Part shown: positions 9,523 through 23,184 of the stretch, piece after piece | Layout of the letters: every line of letters begins with the position of its first letter | How positions within the stretch are numbered: position 1 is the stretch's first letter | Assembly (NCBI GenBank): GCA_021014325.1 | Contig: CM037467.1 | Location: 11,422,773-11,486,772, forward strand | DNA: 64,000 nucleotides | Direction: 5' to 3' | DNA from: Plazaster borealis | Lineage: Eukaryota; Echinodermata; Asteroidea; Forcipulatida; Labidiasteridae | Notes under the pieces: model-generated | What the model was told of the DNA's origin: nothing | Seen by the model: only the letters and a program-made list of their open reading frames with translations | The model's database searches: none | Translations under genes and position numbers: made by a program

Positions 9523-12500
9523 GATACTATGTTCCGCACGAACAAACAAACAAACAAACAGCCAAACAAACAAATCAAAACGTTGACAAAGTGAAAGTAT
9601 TTGATTTGGGCGCTCAATATTGAAATGAATGTGCAATTTCCTTTTCTGAAAAGTAATGTTAAAAAACCCCTAAAAAACAAACTACGTAATAATGTTAACA
9701 GTTCATTCAAAACAATAACAAGAATCATATCACGGTATTGCTTTCTTCATAAGATTTATTATTAAAATTTAGGTCATAAAGAATGAATAACTGATGCCGT
9801 TCTTTATTGATATTGAATAATGGAGCATGAAAAAGGTCAATAATGCACGCATGCAATTTTATTTTAACCATTCTGCTGGAAAAATCTCCCATCAATAATC
9901 ATTGTCGGATTACGAGGGAACTTGTAAATAATTCAAAGTCTTATTTCTCTGGAGATTGCTACCCAGTTTTCCCGCATGTAACCTTCATATTGTTGGAGCG
10001 GAAGTGGTTGCCATGGGAACGTGGCTGTTGGTTGTCACCAAATGTCCATACTTCCCATTGGTTTCACCGTGTAATATTTAATGCAGCTTTGAAGCGACGC
10101 TGTTTATTATATAGCGATGCTGTACCGGTATCGTAACCAGTCATTTTCATAAGGGAGTGGGGAGGGGGGGGGGGTAGCGGGGACAAGGGGGGGGGGGCTA
10201 TTTAATGTACCGAGCCATTCATATGTGTATTTTTTCGATCTCGTTTGGGGCGGGGCCAAAGGGGAAAGCAAGGGTTCTGAGCGGGGGGGGGGGGTCCTAC
10301 CCCTTCCACCCTCTGGTTTTGCCTCTGCAGCGATGCAATTCATATTACCTCACGGCGGCAAATTAGGGCCTATAGTGTGCTTGCGGGTCTCAAATGAAGA
10401 TGTAGGCCTATGTTTGTTTATGTACACGTGTACAATGGCCATTTAGTGTTTTTTGTTACTTGAGTGGCCGCTCTGCATACGTCTGTTTACACATCCCTTA
10501 CTTTTTATATGCCTTGACTGGTGAAGCTCATCAAATCTTTATTCCAAGGGGTTTACCGAAAGGTTGGAAGCGTCGTTTTTCAACATACCTAAAAAGTGGA
10601 TCCTATATACAGACCTTTTTGTCAGCGACTCTACAAATCCTTTAAATCTGGCATTGCAAATTTTTTTTTTTTGGGGGGGGGATATACATTTGGATCCGTA
10701 TATTCATAACAAAAGTTGAAACAAAACTAAAATCGTTCACACTGTTACACCATTCCTTTTCTTCCTATACAATTGGTGCCAGCAGGATATGTAAAGACCT
10801 CGCGGTTTTTGTTTTATACAACCACATTTTCTGTAGTATTTTTTTGGTTAAAGTGAGAGGAGGAAACAACAGAGTTCTCTCCATGGTTACACTCCACCAT
10901 TCATCTCAAGAGGTGGCTGTTCTGGCCAGTGGCTAATTGCTCATCAGACCAATCACACCACAAACACTCGTCCTTGGCCATACGCGATCAATACATGCGG
11001 AATGAAGGGGGATATGCTCAAGTACCGGTAGAAAAAAATACCAGAATCCTGGCATGAGCAAGGCAGGAAATTTCTCCCATATATTATTACTAATGCACCC
11101 AATTGTAGCAATGTGGTACATGTATAGGGATTGTACTTCAGGAATATCGAGTGAACCCATGGAGGTATACATGTATATAGAAAGTAGACTCGAGTCATAA
11201 AGGCTTGGGCCTAATTGGTTATGAACGCAAAAGTAAATTGACCAATTTCAATCTGAAAGCTGAAATTGAAATTTAGTACCAAATTCCAAGTATTAATATA
11301 CATGCATGGTCTGTAATAATCAACAAAGTAAATATGACTGTATTTTCTATATGGGAGCTGAAATTTAAACCATGGTACCAAACTGCAAGTCTGTTAGACT
11401 ATACGTTTGTGCGATCATTTTTCCCACTCCGTCAATAATTTGAGTTGCCAAATCAAAAATCATTTAAATTGACCCATTTCACGTGACGTCATTACCCACC
11501 AGGCCTGTCACCCACAAGAAATCCTTGGTCTCGCCATTTTGAAAGGCTTATTAATTCTTGTCCATTATTCTCGATGTTAACCCACAATTGCTTATTCTGT
11601 CTATCTCTCTTTGTGTCATCTGTCTACCTTTTTTCCAATGATGAGTTGTGTTAGTAGGCTTCCACTTCCTCTGATAATGTACCCGTAATCAGTGAGATCT
11701 CATCAACTACAATTAGGACTTTTTGTTGCAAAAATTCTTGCAGGAAGTCATTGAGTGTAGCCTATGTATCAGTTTTCAAATGACAACTTAAAAAAAATAA
11801 CAATTAAAATACCGACTTCTCTTTCTGCCCTAAAAGACCCCTTGCATATGCTGCCATCGTTGAAGTCAAACAATGGAAATGTGCGCGTATGTACGCGCCA
11901 CGCACAACATTACTCTCAGCCAATGATAGGGCTTCTTTTGACCTCAGTGAGGGCGCTGTTTGAGCTTGAGACGTCATATGCAAGGGCTCTATAAGTCAAG
12001 CATTTTATTTGAATACAAAATAGCATGCACGGCACAGTAGGTGAAAATTTACATTTATTTTAATGGCCTATAGGCCCAATAATAATATACCAAAGACTAA
12101 CACTCTTACAGACGTCTACATCTATCGCTGTACAGGTATGATCAACTCCAGTCAACTCATCAAGTGGGATTCGTTATTTCGCCATATTCGTTGATATAAA
12201 AATATACTTTGTATACTTTCAGATTTATGAATATTGTGACTACATGTAAAAAAAAAGGCAGAGATTTATTCACGAAAAAATGAAACGTAGATTTTTTTCT
12301 CGTAAAATTACACCAACAAGGCTGCATTTGATTCTTCTTTGAAAACTTCTGTTGAGTTGAGAAAAATTCACGTTTATTTTTTTAAATTCTTAATTTCTGG
12401 GTTATCGGAATCCACTTCCGGTACAGAGTGACCCACAAAAGGATCAGCGACCATTTTCAGGTCAGCTAGACCTCTTTCCGGATCAATACACACGCGAGTG

Positions 12501-13117
12501 ATTTTGACTCAAATTTTAGTCAGAGTGATTGAAATGATACTTTAGGGACCCAAAGTTTGAGTCACCAATTTAAAAATAATAGAGTAATCACTTAACTAAA
12601 GTAATTCGCTTTGAAGTTTTGAACATTTCAGAAAAAAACAAATTCATTTGTAAAACCCTGTACATGTATAACCTTATTTAAACCTATTTACCCTGCAGAA
12701 AATATATACTGTACATTTTAAAGAAACCCTGAAATGTTAAATCTAGAAAGGACTTGCATTTTTTGAAAGACAAACTCCACAAAAAGTATCAAATTCCCAC
12801 ATTATAAGTTAAATATTATTTAAAACATTATAAAGTTGCGCTTCATCATCAAATGAATCAAAAGTCATCAACTCAATATTCGTTTTAACGACACGAATTA
12901 AAAACACATTTACATGAAGGTATTTAAAAAATCTAAATTAAACGTGGGCGATAACGACACGAATTAAAAACGCATTTACTCGAAGTTATTTTAAAAATCT
13001 AAATTAAATGTGGGCGATTTTTGTAACAAGGAAATTTTGTGTTTGTTTTGGTGGTTTTCTGGGTGTATGTTAATGGCTAAAAGGGGAGGCATTTCTTCTT
13101 TCCCACATTTCACACTT
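9523..13117. other. Gene-poor stretch between EXOG and PLAC8-family gene
   Basis: No coding sequence is supported. It holds a CAAA-type microsatellite (about 9539-9575), G-rich runs at 10140-10300, and a fragment at about 10225-10335 that resembles in reverse the left end of the hAT element at 47.3 kb (GCAAGGGTTCTGAGCGGGG). There is also a 64-bp two-copy direct repeat at 12885-13015. Confidence 0.5.
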
Positions 13118-13385
13118 TCATAAAGCATAACAACTTGCTAAGCACAGAAAAATCTTGCTTAACAGAAACTGGTGACCAGCCAAAACTCCGTAAAGGTTAC
13201 ATTGTTGAAACTGGTGCCCACTCATTTTTTTGCTGAGCAAAGAAATTTTGGTTAACACAAACTGGTGACCAGGCAAAATTCCATAAAGTTTACATTGTTG
13301 CAACTGGTGCCCCACTCATTTTTTTGCTTAGCAAAGAAATTAACTAAGCAGTATTTTCTGCTTAACTGCTATGAAATTGGGCCAT
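13118..13385. mobile_element. MITE family B, tandem/partial copy
   Basis: Contains the family signature GCTTAACAGAAACTGGT and CTGCTTAACTGCTATGAAAT followed by TGGGCC. The internal part is duplicated, giving two copies of the ACTGGTGACCAG block. It lies about 310 bp past the PLAC8-family stop. Confidence 0.65.
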
Positions 13386-13698
13386 GGTCATTCACTAAAA
13401 TCAAGCCATCGATTTTGGTACTCGGCGTCAGCCTTGAACCGCAGTCATTTGCCGTCATCCGCTGTGGTGTTATCAAAAAACCCAAACGGCACCAAACCAT
13501 GGAAACCTGTCCAGTAATTATCGTTAACAAGCAACGCGCGATTCACTGCCTGAAGAAGCAACACCAGCACACAAATAATCCATCTCCATGGTAACTTGCA
13601 AGACGCTGCTGGTCGAATAGTTCTATTTGTAATATGAGTTCAGGAGTTTACACAGGAAAAATTTGGATTGAAGATTTTTTTTCGGGGTTTTCACAAAG

Positions 13699-16644
13699 TT
13701 ATTCACGCGCCATAGATTCTCCCATCGCAGATTTAGGATGGAGTCCCCATTCCTGTTGAGATACAAAGAAAAACCAATAATTAGCTTTAGAGTTGGAATA
13801 AATGCAGCATCAATTTGTTTAAGTTAAATTTAGATTTAATACAGGCCTTGCGCTTAAGCTTTATTATAAAGTAGCCCAAACAGGCGTAGTAAACTGTGCA
13901 TTTTACTTGCCCCCTGGAAGTTTTAGTAGCCCAGATTTTAAACATGTTTTGTCATAAATGTGTCTTCCTGATGTATTAATGGTAGCGATCGCAACCAGTT
14001 TAACGGTCAAATGAACACACCAAATAATAAATTAACACATTTTAAAAATGTATTATTTACATCTGAAAAGGAATAAATAATATGAGCATTTTAAAAAAGT
14101 AGGTTGCACAGTTTTGAGTAGCAAGTTGAGAAGTGGTGTTATTAGCCTGCAGCAGTTTTTAATATAAACAATGTACACCGGGCTACTAGTCAAGGGTGGG
14201 CCCTGACTTGAAATTAACTTAGACCTAATTCATTTTAAATCAATTCATATCAGAAAAACAAGAGTATTGAACATGCGGGTACAACCATGTATAGAACATT
14301 TTTGGGAGAAGTGTTGGCTCTGAGAAGACTGATGTGTTCTCGACGTTTCGAACATTCACTCTGCTCGTCTTCCAGGAGAATGCATTCTCCTGAAGACGAG
14401 CAGAGTACACTGTTCGAAACGTCGAGACCACAACGGTTGTTCTCAGAGCCAACATTTCTCCTGAAGCTTCAAACTTGATATCAAATCAATTCATGTACAT
14501 ATAAAATGTTTAACAATTGAAATCAATTTTGTACAAATTCAAATCAAATCATGTCAATTCCATTAAATTCAAATCAGATCGATTGGAATGTATAACTCTT
14601 TTTGATTTAATTCAATTAATATTTCGAAGCCTCCTTTTGACTTCTGATAATGCCCCATAGGCCTATAATCCATTTCATTATTATAAAAAAAATAAATAAA
14701 AAAACCTTGATTGTCTTTGATTAAAATAATTTTTCTAATTGTGTTTTTTCTGCTTTTTTACCAATATTGAAATAAATGTTGAATTTAATTGAAGTGGATT
14801 GCCTTACACTTGTTTTTCAAATCAGATTCGATTAAACACGACACCTGGCGTGATGTTATTGATCATATGTATTTGATCATATCACCACAAAAAATAAGGG
14901 CAAATAAATAAAATAATAAATAAACAATGAACAAGATAAACTCGGTATATATATTAAAAAAAAATCATCCATCATATCAGTGATTTTTGTTGGATGTCTG
15001 TGATACGGTTTGGAAACGTTTGGTTCTTACCTGTGCTTCTTGTACCAGAGCGCAGAGTGTGCAGAAGCAAATCATCAGAAGATCATTTGTGTACTCTCCC
15101 TGTGGGGTTGAAAAAACATAAATTGATGTTGAAGAGTCGCACATTTAATTTATAATATTTTAACTTCGTATATCATAATGTTTTTGATGTTGTTGCAGAA
15201 ACAATCATATTGCCAGCAGTGATTCTCATGTTTTTCAAAATTGTTAGTCGATTTGAAAATGTCATTTTACTGAAGAAAAACAACAACAAAACAACAACCG
15301 AACCCCCCCAAAAAGAAAAAAAAAACAAAGGAAAAAGAAGAAGACCCCCCCCCAAAAAAAATAAACAAATAAAAAATAAAACAAAAAATTATAATACAAT
15401 TGGCTGTAGGCCTACTGCATAAATACGGTTACCGTACTTTTACCCAAGCACGATGGGCAGTTTTTCCTTATTGTTTAAAAAAACCCACCAAAACCCCGCA
15501 CACCCGTCACTTTGTTAGGGAATATAAGAAATATTGGACAATTTCAATGGGGCACTAGAGCATGGCCAGGGGGCATTTATACATTTGCCGACGCGAATCA
15601 GGCGTAGTCTAATAACAGGCGAAAATCAATCAATATAAATCGATTTGTTTCCAGAGTTTTGTCTTTCATGTCATAAATATTTTGATCATCTCCAAGGTCC
15701 TGGTTTGGTTTCTAATGGGATGTTGCAATCTTTGCAACATGCAAAAAGAAAAAGAAAACCCCCCAAAACTATCTTTTGTTATAAACTCGAAAAGCCTTAT
15801 TACAGAAAACTACCATTTGACTTTAGTCTGCATTCATGTTGGTTACGGGGGGGTTACGGAGAATCAATACATTTCTGTACAGCATGAACGAGCCCTTATT
15901 GTTCTGGACGTTGCGATATGTTTGGGCGCAAAGTAAATGTTAAGGAGAACGCAGCATTAGCCATAATGTAAGACCATAGAGAAAGAACGCAAGACCTCTC
16001 GAAGGGAAAACGGTTTGGTGAACATTATTTTAGGCGCGAAAAAAACAAAAACGGGTGCGCGGTTTATAAAAAAACTTACAAATATCCCTTACAAAACACC
16101 ACACCCCACAACAACGATAATTAAATTGCTGTGTGTGAAACAACAGACAAAGTTTAAAGAAATCTAGTTTTGGCATTAACCTGATGATTCTGGCCAAATA
16201 AACGCTACTTTTCTGAAGTCTCTAGTAAACATGGTGGCAAAACTTCTGCTTCTTTTCGGCAACCTTTAGTGACTTTTGGAATACTTAGGGTTTTTGAATG
16301 GGAAGTTTAGTTAAGGTAGTAATTACCAAATCCATCGAAACTACTTAAAACTTACAGGAGATGGATTGTGGAGGAATTGGGGAGAGGTGGGGGGGGGGTG
16401 CTCATGATTTTTCTTTCAAAATAATACTTACATCGATACCCTTAGCCGCTCTAGACATTCCACGAATCTTTGTCATTGACCAGAGACCAACACACCCGAG
16501 TACGGACAAGATACCATAGGTCACGCAACTCTCGCCATTCTGCTCGGCCAATTTCCCGGCGATGTAGCACGGTACGATGTAGGTGATCAAACACAGACCG
16601 ATGTTATCGAAGCAGCCGAAAAGTCCATTTGCCCATTCGCCCAT
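13699..16644 (-). CDS. PLAC8-family cysteine-rich protein (complete, 3 exons, 111 aa)
   Basis: Coding exons 16432-16644, 15031-15099 and 13699-13752, all joined in phase 0 with GT-AG introns. The product has the PLAC8 pattern: N-terminal WANGLFGCFDN, a hydrophobic stretch with LITYIVPCYIAGKLAEQNGE (residues about 19-38), a second hydrophobic stretch (about 41-56), then in exon 2 NDLLMICFCTLCALVQEAQE (about 76-95), the conserved CxxC...Q..E element. The family includes cornifelin, placenta-specific 8 and plant fruit-weight proteins; roles range over membrane association, metal handling and cell-size control, so no specific function is assigned. Length fits the usual 100-130 aa. The start is the first ATG, preceded by an A/T-rich leader. 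Intron 2 carries the long foldback at 14.3 kb. Confidence 0.9.
14306..14463. repeat. Long foldback (inverted repeat) in PLAC8-family intron 2
   Basis: Two arms of about 75 bp are complementary around a centre at about 14376-14385 (GAATGCATTC). Arms carry CTCGACGTTTCGAACA and GAGCAGAGT on opposite strands, and end in the GTTGGCTCTGAGAA sequence and its complement. Probably a foldback transposon. Confidence 0.85.
15260..15400 (+). repeat. Low-complexity A/C-rich tract
   Basis: Mostly A and C with AAAC-like and AAAT-like units, in PLAC8-family intron 1. No further structure. Confidence 0.6.
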
Positions 16645-19600
16645 TTTGAAAGTTTTTTTTTAAGGTTAGTTCTTGAAGAGGGAAAAAAAAATTGCTGCTG
16701 CTATGACGCGTATTTCTTGTTCGACTGATGCATCCACCGAATGATTAAGTTGCGAACGCACGTACGATGGTAGCTGTGTTATAGGCGTACACAACAACCG
16801 TCAGAAAACACACAATACAACCTTTAGAAATGCATCAATCGATTTTAAGAATGGTTGCCAGTGGCTACGTTGTTGGTGGAGCTGTATATATTAAGGGCTC
16901 GAGAAAGGGGGTTGGACCAACGGGGTGCTGCAGCCTGGCAATTTCAACTGCTATGGCGATGGGAAAAGCAACAAGGATTCTCATTGGCTGGCGTTTTATT
17001 CATGAATGAAATTTCTGATTCTTTTAATAGATGGAACAAAGGTATGGTAGAGGTCGCCCTGGCCACCGAAGCAATTTATTACACGCCTCGTGTACAAGCA
17101 CAGAGTGCTGCACAGTATTACGTATTATTGATGAGAAATCCAAGTGAAAGGAATTACTGTGAAAGTATACCACTGATTTTGATAACCGCCAAGGTTATGC
17201 ATACTATTATTGTACATGTAATTTTTCAAATATATATTACGTTGCCGTAACAAATATTGCTCTCTGCATGCCATTGTGAACTAAATTCTTCCTGTTGAAA
17301 ACTCTTTTAAGAGTGAGAAAATAGAATCAGCTGTTGTTGCAAACTTCTTACCAACCAAAATGACATAATTATGGTAGAAATGCAAAAAATAGCTATTGGC
17401 CTGACGTTTCGGCCCTGTTTAGAGTCTTTCTCGAAGGCTAATATTAATGACAACACATAACACACATAAACCAAACCTGTAAACCAAACAAATATGTGTT
17501 GTGTTTTCATTTAGCATTTGAGAAAGACCTTTTTAAAGAGTGTTAATTTTACTTAGTGTATTATATTCTGTGGATTTGCACTGTAGTGTATGCTGTAGTT
17601 GCAATTGTAGCTTGCATGGTTGAGGATCATTTACCGGCAGGGAATCTCGTATTTGAAGGGGGAAAGGGCCGCACATTTTTCGCTCAAGGAACATCTTAAC
17701 GTCTTAAGGCCTTGCCCACGCGTGGCAATTTTTACAGCCAACTTAAAACAAAACCAACTGCACTGCATGCAAAAGGTGCACTTCGGTAGTATACATAAGA
17801 CTGTTTCTTTTTACCGTCCCCAATGTGGAAAATAACATATGAATGATTCTTCTTCTTGAAGATTATCTGGAGCTGTTTGCCTGTAATTTGTTTTGTCAAA
17901 AGACCAAGAGCCATGGCAAATGCCGTGGTCTCGGTGTACATTTTGTTTTAGAGTCATGATGTTATTTTTGCGGGGTAGGCCAACAGCGTGTAGCATACTC
18001 AGTTTAAAAATCCAACCTTCACAGGTACAATCTCCTGACCTCGAATTTCACAAATTGTGACCAATATACAAAAATCGTCCCCATGATCTGTGTTGCATCA
18101 TCATCATTTTTATTAAAGTTACCTCACTGGCTTGCTCATCTCAAGAACAATCTTTTAATGCTTCTTATAGTAGGATCATTATTGCGGAATGAAATTCTAT
18201 CACTGAAACCAAACCAAAGCACACAATTTACAGTAAGGCAGGCAGGTGACGGGGTTGTGCCTTTGATGTCACGAGAAAGGTATTTGGTTGTAGGGCCATC
18301 CTATAGATTTGAATTTAGAAAGAAATATAGGTAGAATAACAAGCAATGACATCCATTTTGAAAAGAAGAATTTTTTTGATTGTTATTCCCTTAATTTTTT
18401 TTCCAAATTCTAATCTGCGATGGCCCTATACAGTCAAATATCCTTCTCATGGCATACTCTGACTGCGTGTCGAATTCCCTGCTTGCTTATTATTTCCCCT
18501 ATCCGCCCACTACCACCGGCTTAGAGCGACATGCTTTTCAGGACATCTCGAGTGGTCTCAATAGTGTACATGCACATGGTATACACTTGTCATGTTAAGA
18601 CTCATCTTATAAGTTGCTGTACTGAAGGCAATGCAATTACCCCCAGCCAGCACTCCCCAAATACCGAATCAAAAGAAGTTTGCATTGGGTCGTTGGCCTC
18701 ACACACTCGCCTTGGTTATGCAAACTGAAAACGGACACAAGACTCGCTGGAGAAAATAAGCTACAAAGCTTATTATTTACCTATACATATACATGTAGTT
18801 ACACAGTTGAGTCCTTGCTCTATGGTAACACAGTGCTCCTACTGTCCCATACCATCAGACAATTATCGGCAAGTCCAATAATTCACGCAGCTATACGCAT
18901 AAGACATTTTAAAGAGGGGCTCCAATGTAAAAATCAGTTTGATGATGCACTCATCGTCCAATAGATAGAGGCCCCATGAATGTGGGAAACAAAAATAACG
19001 AGTCTCCAACCTCACGTTAAAAGTGTGTAAAATGCCAATGTGTAAAATGTCATTTTATTTGATACTCTTTCAGAGCGAAATTGAGAAGACGACGTCATCG
19101 GACGTCGACAACAACTAATTCTGTACATTCCAAACTAACTCTAGTTATTTATTTCAATTATGTTAATTTTAATGTTGTGCATGTATTCTTCTTTCGAGTC
19201 TATCATCTACTCTTCAAATGTTTGGCCAGGATTGGGCACATCTCACAGCCTTCTCCTTTGCTACCATCAGGTCTTCAAGGCAGCACTGCTCCTCAAGGGC
19301 TGGGCATCTTTAGAAGGTGTGGCAATGTCACGAGAAAGTTGTCTGACCCAGTAACTTTGGACTTAGTTTTCTTTTAGAGACGTTCTCACTTACTGGCTTT
19401 GTACCCGAAAGTGAAGCTTAGGACCATCCTTGTTGTGCTTGTGTGAAGATATTTGTTATTACTAGTACTTGGGAAGATTGTGTACATGTATACAAAAACA
19501 TGCGTGCGTTATGGACGTAATGGGGCCACAAGGGGGCCTTTGTGGACGGACTTGCCCAAAGATGCAGTGTCTGAAGCTACGGAGGGTTGATAGGGCAAGG

Positions 19601-20879
19601 ACTACGGATTCGTCCACTGAATCCGACGGGCTGTATCATTAGGGAAGTTCGCCATACAGAAAGGACCTTTCTCTTTAGTTCGATTGACTATAGCCATTGA
19701 AGTTCCTTCCTCCATGGTGATACGCACCATGCAGTCAACAAACAATAGCCACCAGAGAAATGGGCAGACTATAGGAGGAGGAGCAGGGAAAGAGGGGGGA
19801 GGGTTGTTGCCTAACGCCGGTGATCACCACTATTGCCTGTATATAGTTACAAAAACGCAGGCATGTTAGGTCAGGATTTTTTGCTGATTTTGTGATTTCC
19901 ATCATCACAGATCTCACTTTGCCCTCAAAGTGTCTTGAGAGACGTGCACTGAACATATCAATGGAAGAAAAACAAACCCAATATGTCAAAATGTCAATTT
20001 GTTCTATACTGTTTGAGATTTGGGGGACAGTCTATAGAAGTCACTTGGCTCTGTGCTTCTACCTTTTATAAGCCTTATTCAAACTGAAATGCGCAGTTTG
20101 GGAAAAAGTACTGCAAAACAGTGATAATAAATAGTTCTACTCGGCTATTGCGGAAGGAATGACTTAACTACATAGTAAAACACGTAAGGCAATTATCATA
20201 TTGCCTTACGTTTTGTCATGATAGCCACTGTAGATATGCTACTCAAAATCATGGGCCGGTATATGGAAACCTTCACGCTGTTTGATTTCGAAAGGGGGTA
20301 ATTGATTGCGGTTTAAAAAAAAGAAGCCATCATTCAAAGCCATCACGCAACCATCATCGTCAAAAATACGACGGCAGATAATGTGTCAGATAAAGGACAC
20401 GAACATTGGCTGTTGATATAATTTCCAATGAGCTTGGCTGATTGTTTTGTAGTTGCTCATGGAGATGTATGGGGGTACACACGCCACGCATCGGTGACCC
20501 TATCGCGACGAGCCAAGCAGCGATGTTTGTAGTGGTATTCTGTGTATTTTATGCTTGTTATAATACTGTCAAAAGGCCTGACAAATTTCTCCTTGCGGGA
20601 CAATAAAGTTTTAAATCTATGTAAAGGCCTATCTATGATATTAAAAAACGTATTTAAATTTCGGAATAGAAAAATTGCGAGATCGGAAAACAATTTTTAA
20701 AAAAGAAACTTTATTAGCTGATTTCTAAAGTACAAAACTTTATAAATTATAACAGTAATTAATATATAAATATACTTAAAGTGCAATAGCTACCCATTAA
20801 TAATGTTTGAGGAAGGCGCGAGTTATAAATTACACAAAGTCCCGTCTTTAAATTTCTCAGCCAAAGTCAATAAATATAC
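16645..20879. other. Gene-free stretch upstream of the PLAC8-family gene
   Basis: I see no supported gene. A 131-codon open frame at 16855-17250 is plus-strand, unspliced and resembles nothing known. Repeats include the inverted-repeat element at 18276-18445 and a small perfect foldback at about 20168-20212 (CACGTAAGGCAAT and its complement). Confidence 0.45.
18276..18445. mobile_element. Inverted-repeat MITE (about 170 bp, 44-bp arms)
   Basis: The left arm AAGGTATTTGGTTGTAGGGC is mirrored by a right arm ending in GGCCCTATACAGTCAAATAT, with CCTT after it. The arms extend about 44 bp with few mismatches. Confidence 0.75.
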
Positions 20880-21033
20880 AAGCCTTTTCGAAACTACGGT
20901 TTCATCTACGGCTCCGCCAGTTGCTCCGTCTGCCCTGTTGAAGCCACGTGCCGAAAGCGTACAGCTTCAAAACCAATTCGCAGACAGAGCCTGTATAAAG
21001 CTGCAGCCAAAGTCGAGATTTCGAAAAGGCCTT
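20880..21033. mobile_element. Short foldback element with TTTTCGAAA termini
   Basis: Begins AAGCCTTTTCGAAA and ends TTTCGAAAAGGCCTT. Similar termini occur at 22.15 kb and at 55896-56024, so it is one of a dispersed family. The open frame across it is coincidental. Confidence 0.6.
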
Positions 21034-21458
21034 GTGAAGTCACCCATAGATGACGTATAAAGCCTCTTTGATTATAATACAAAATCTAAATATAGTTTAA
21101 AATTTACCTGAATCCTGTCTGCATGGATGGGCAGGACGTTTTCTGATCCAGATCCGGTCAGTTTGACCCAGATTCAAGGTTAAAAATTAATTCAGTGTAT
21201 TTAACCGACAAAGTGACAAATCCTTCATAATGTATATACCTCAACTCAATAAGTCCACAAAACATTGCAATACATAATTTTAAAGGCCTGTTTATGTTGA
21301 AAAAACCCTGTAAATAATTATTTTCTTATCTTCACAGACACAAAATCTTTAAAAAAATGCTTCTACACACCCCGTTGGATTAAAATGGATCATTGAGTTT
21401 ATATCATACACAACAACAATTATGGAATATCGAAAGCGAGCAGTCGATCTGATGAGGA

Positions 21459-21625
21459 CCAAATTTCATAAAGCTGTTTTAAGCAGAAAATATTGCTCGA
21501 CAGTTTTATTTGCTAAGCAAAAATAAGCAGGAAACCAGTCACACTGTACATTACGCAGTATAAGGTGGTGACCCATTTCTGCCAAGGGTTATTTTTTAGT
21601 ACTTAGCAATGTTTGTTTTTTAGAT
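21459..21625. mobile_element. MITE family B fragment
   Basis: AATTTCATAAAGCTG-like start followed by TTTGCTAAGCAAAAATAAGC. The right end is degraded. Confidence 0.55.
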
Positions 21626-21696
21626 TGAAGTACAAAATGAGATATAGGGGATACCTACTAAGATCATCTCGTCATGTATACTACTTGTAAAAACTG

Positions 21697-21888
21697 GGCT
21701 CAATTTCATAGAGCTGCTTAAACACAAAAGTAGCTAAGCACAGTAACACGATGCTTATCAGATTAGGGTTTCCAGCCAACATACCATGTAACACGTACCA
21801 TTTTTGACTGGTATCCTGCACATTTTTGCTAAGCAGAAAACTGTTAACAATATTTTGTGCTTGAAGCAGCTCTAAGAAATTGGACCCT
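21697..21888. mobile_element. MITE family B copy
   Basis: Inverted ends GGGCTCAATTTCATAGAGCT and AGCAGCTCTAAGAAATTGGA, about 190 bp. The interior has GACTGGTATCCTGC and CTAAGCAGAAAA. Confidence 0.75.
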
Positions 21889-22940
21889 GCTTCCATACTA
21901 ATTTCTGGTTAGCAAATAAATTGGTTAAGCTAATCCACTGAACGGCTTTTTATAAAACTGGTCACGGGACGCATGTTTTGGTGGTGGGGCAAACAGGGAC
22001 TGAATCCCGGCCCAATTGGTCCCACAAATCACAAGGAAAACACTACTTGCTAGGACTTTCCCTCAAACCTCTGCTCCGGTTCGGGGATCCTTTTGATGTC
22101 GAAGCACCGTGCAAAAATGATGACGGAGCCCATGCCGGAACCTGGGCTTATGATAGCCCTAGGTTTCGAAAAGGCCCCCTAGTACATTAACAACAGTGAC
22201 ATAATATTATTAGCTTTCTATAGGTGCACGGAGGAAGCAAACACCGCTGCCGAAATGTTATAATATTGGCATTAATTTTCATAAATATAAAAAATGACTT
22301 TAACATACAAATTTCAACCACGACATTAGGAGCGTTGGCAATTAGTAAAATATTAATGAGAATAATGTTTATCTACAATTTTGTTAGACTCGTATTATAT
22401 ATTTTTTTTTCTTTGACGTTCTTACACAGCTAGTTACACGTTATATACAAAATAAAAGATAAACTAAACGTAGGACTTGAGGAAGCGCTTTGGTTAGAAC
22501 TACTCAACACTAAAAAAATATCTCTTCACAGCCTCTTTTGTTAAGCACATTTGCTTAGCGGTTTTGTTTTGCTTAGCAGATGCTAATACTGGATTAGCAG
22601 TTTTCTCAGATGAAACTTGAGCACAATCGACAATTTGTTTAATACATATTTTCAGATTAAAGTGGCATATTTCAAACCATTCATGGCAAGATTATTATAA
22701 TAACAACGGTGTTCTTATCCACTCGGCTACGATACGCCACTTATTAATACATTAACAATATTGCATTGGCAAGTCGAGTACAAGTTCTCTTATTTTGACA
22801 CAATAAGGCTTTTGCTGCTCACGTTAAGTGACCATTGACCTCCAATAATCTGGCGCCTGTGACGTCATATCGTCATATCCCATGTCTTTGCCACATCTAC
22901 AAGACACTTTCACGTTTGTAATCGGACATTTGCACGGGCG

Positions 22941-23050
22941 CTAGGTGGCAGCAGACTTACCAGGCAAATCCAGCGTTCTTTAAAATTTGCGCATGCTCAG
23001 AACTACCCGAGCAGTGAACAAAAATACCTTGTATGTCTGCTGCCACCTTA
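22941..23050. repeat. Short inverted-repeat element with CTCF-like termini
   Basis: CTAGGTGGCAGCAGAC at 22941-22956 faces its near-complement at 23035-23050, about 110 bp end to end. It starts about 70 bp beyond the integrin stop, so it probably lies in the integrin 3' UTR. The same 16-mer recurs at 25159, 27088, 32204 and (inverted) 32371. Confidence 0.7.
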
Positions 23051-23121
23051 CGTCCCAAGTTTCCAATTAGAGAGATATTCCGTAAGCCTGTCTGCGTTGG
23101 GCCGCCATTGGTGGTCTGTCA

Positions 23122-23184
23122 TTATTTTCCATAGAGTGGGTTGACATAGGTCGACGTAGAGGGCTTGTAGATTGGATTTTGCGC
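23122..23184 (-). CDS. Integrin beta last exon: cytoplasmic NPxY tail
   Basis: Exon 23 adds 20 residues, [10 protein letters not shown].. TYVNPLYGK, then TAA. The two NPxY motifs (Tyr816 and Tyr828) are the expected talin- and kindlin-binding sites, with the Ser/Thr cluster between. This exon is small and easily missed; it was found from the phase-0 donor after WDE in exon 22. Confidence 0.95.
   Translation of the reverse strand, partial: AQNPIYKPSTSTYVNPLYGK

Noticed and set aside
10107..10343. Proline-rich minus-strand open frame.
   Set aside because: It arises from G-runs and a hAT end fragment; no gene context.
16855..17250. 131-codon plus-strand open frame upstream of the PLAC8-family gene.
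   Set aside because: No recognisable domain, no splice partners, and it lies in the divergent promoter side; not enough to call a gene.
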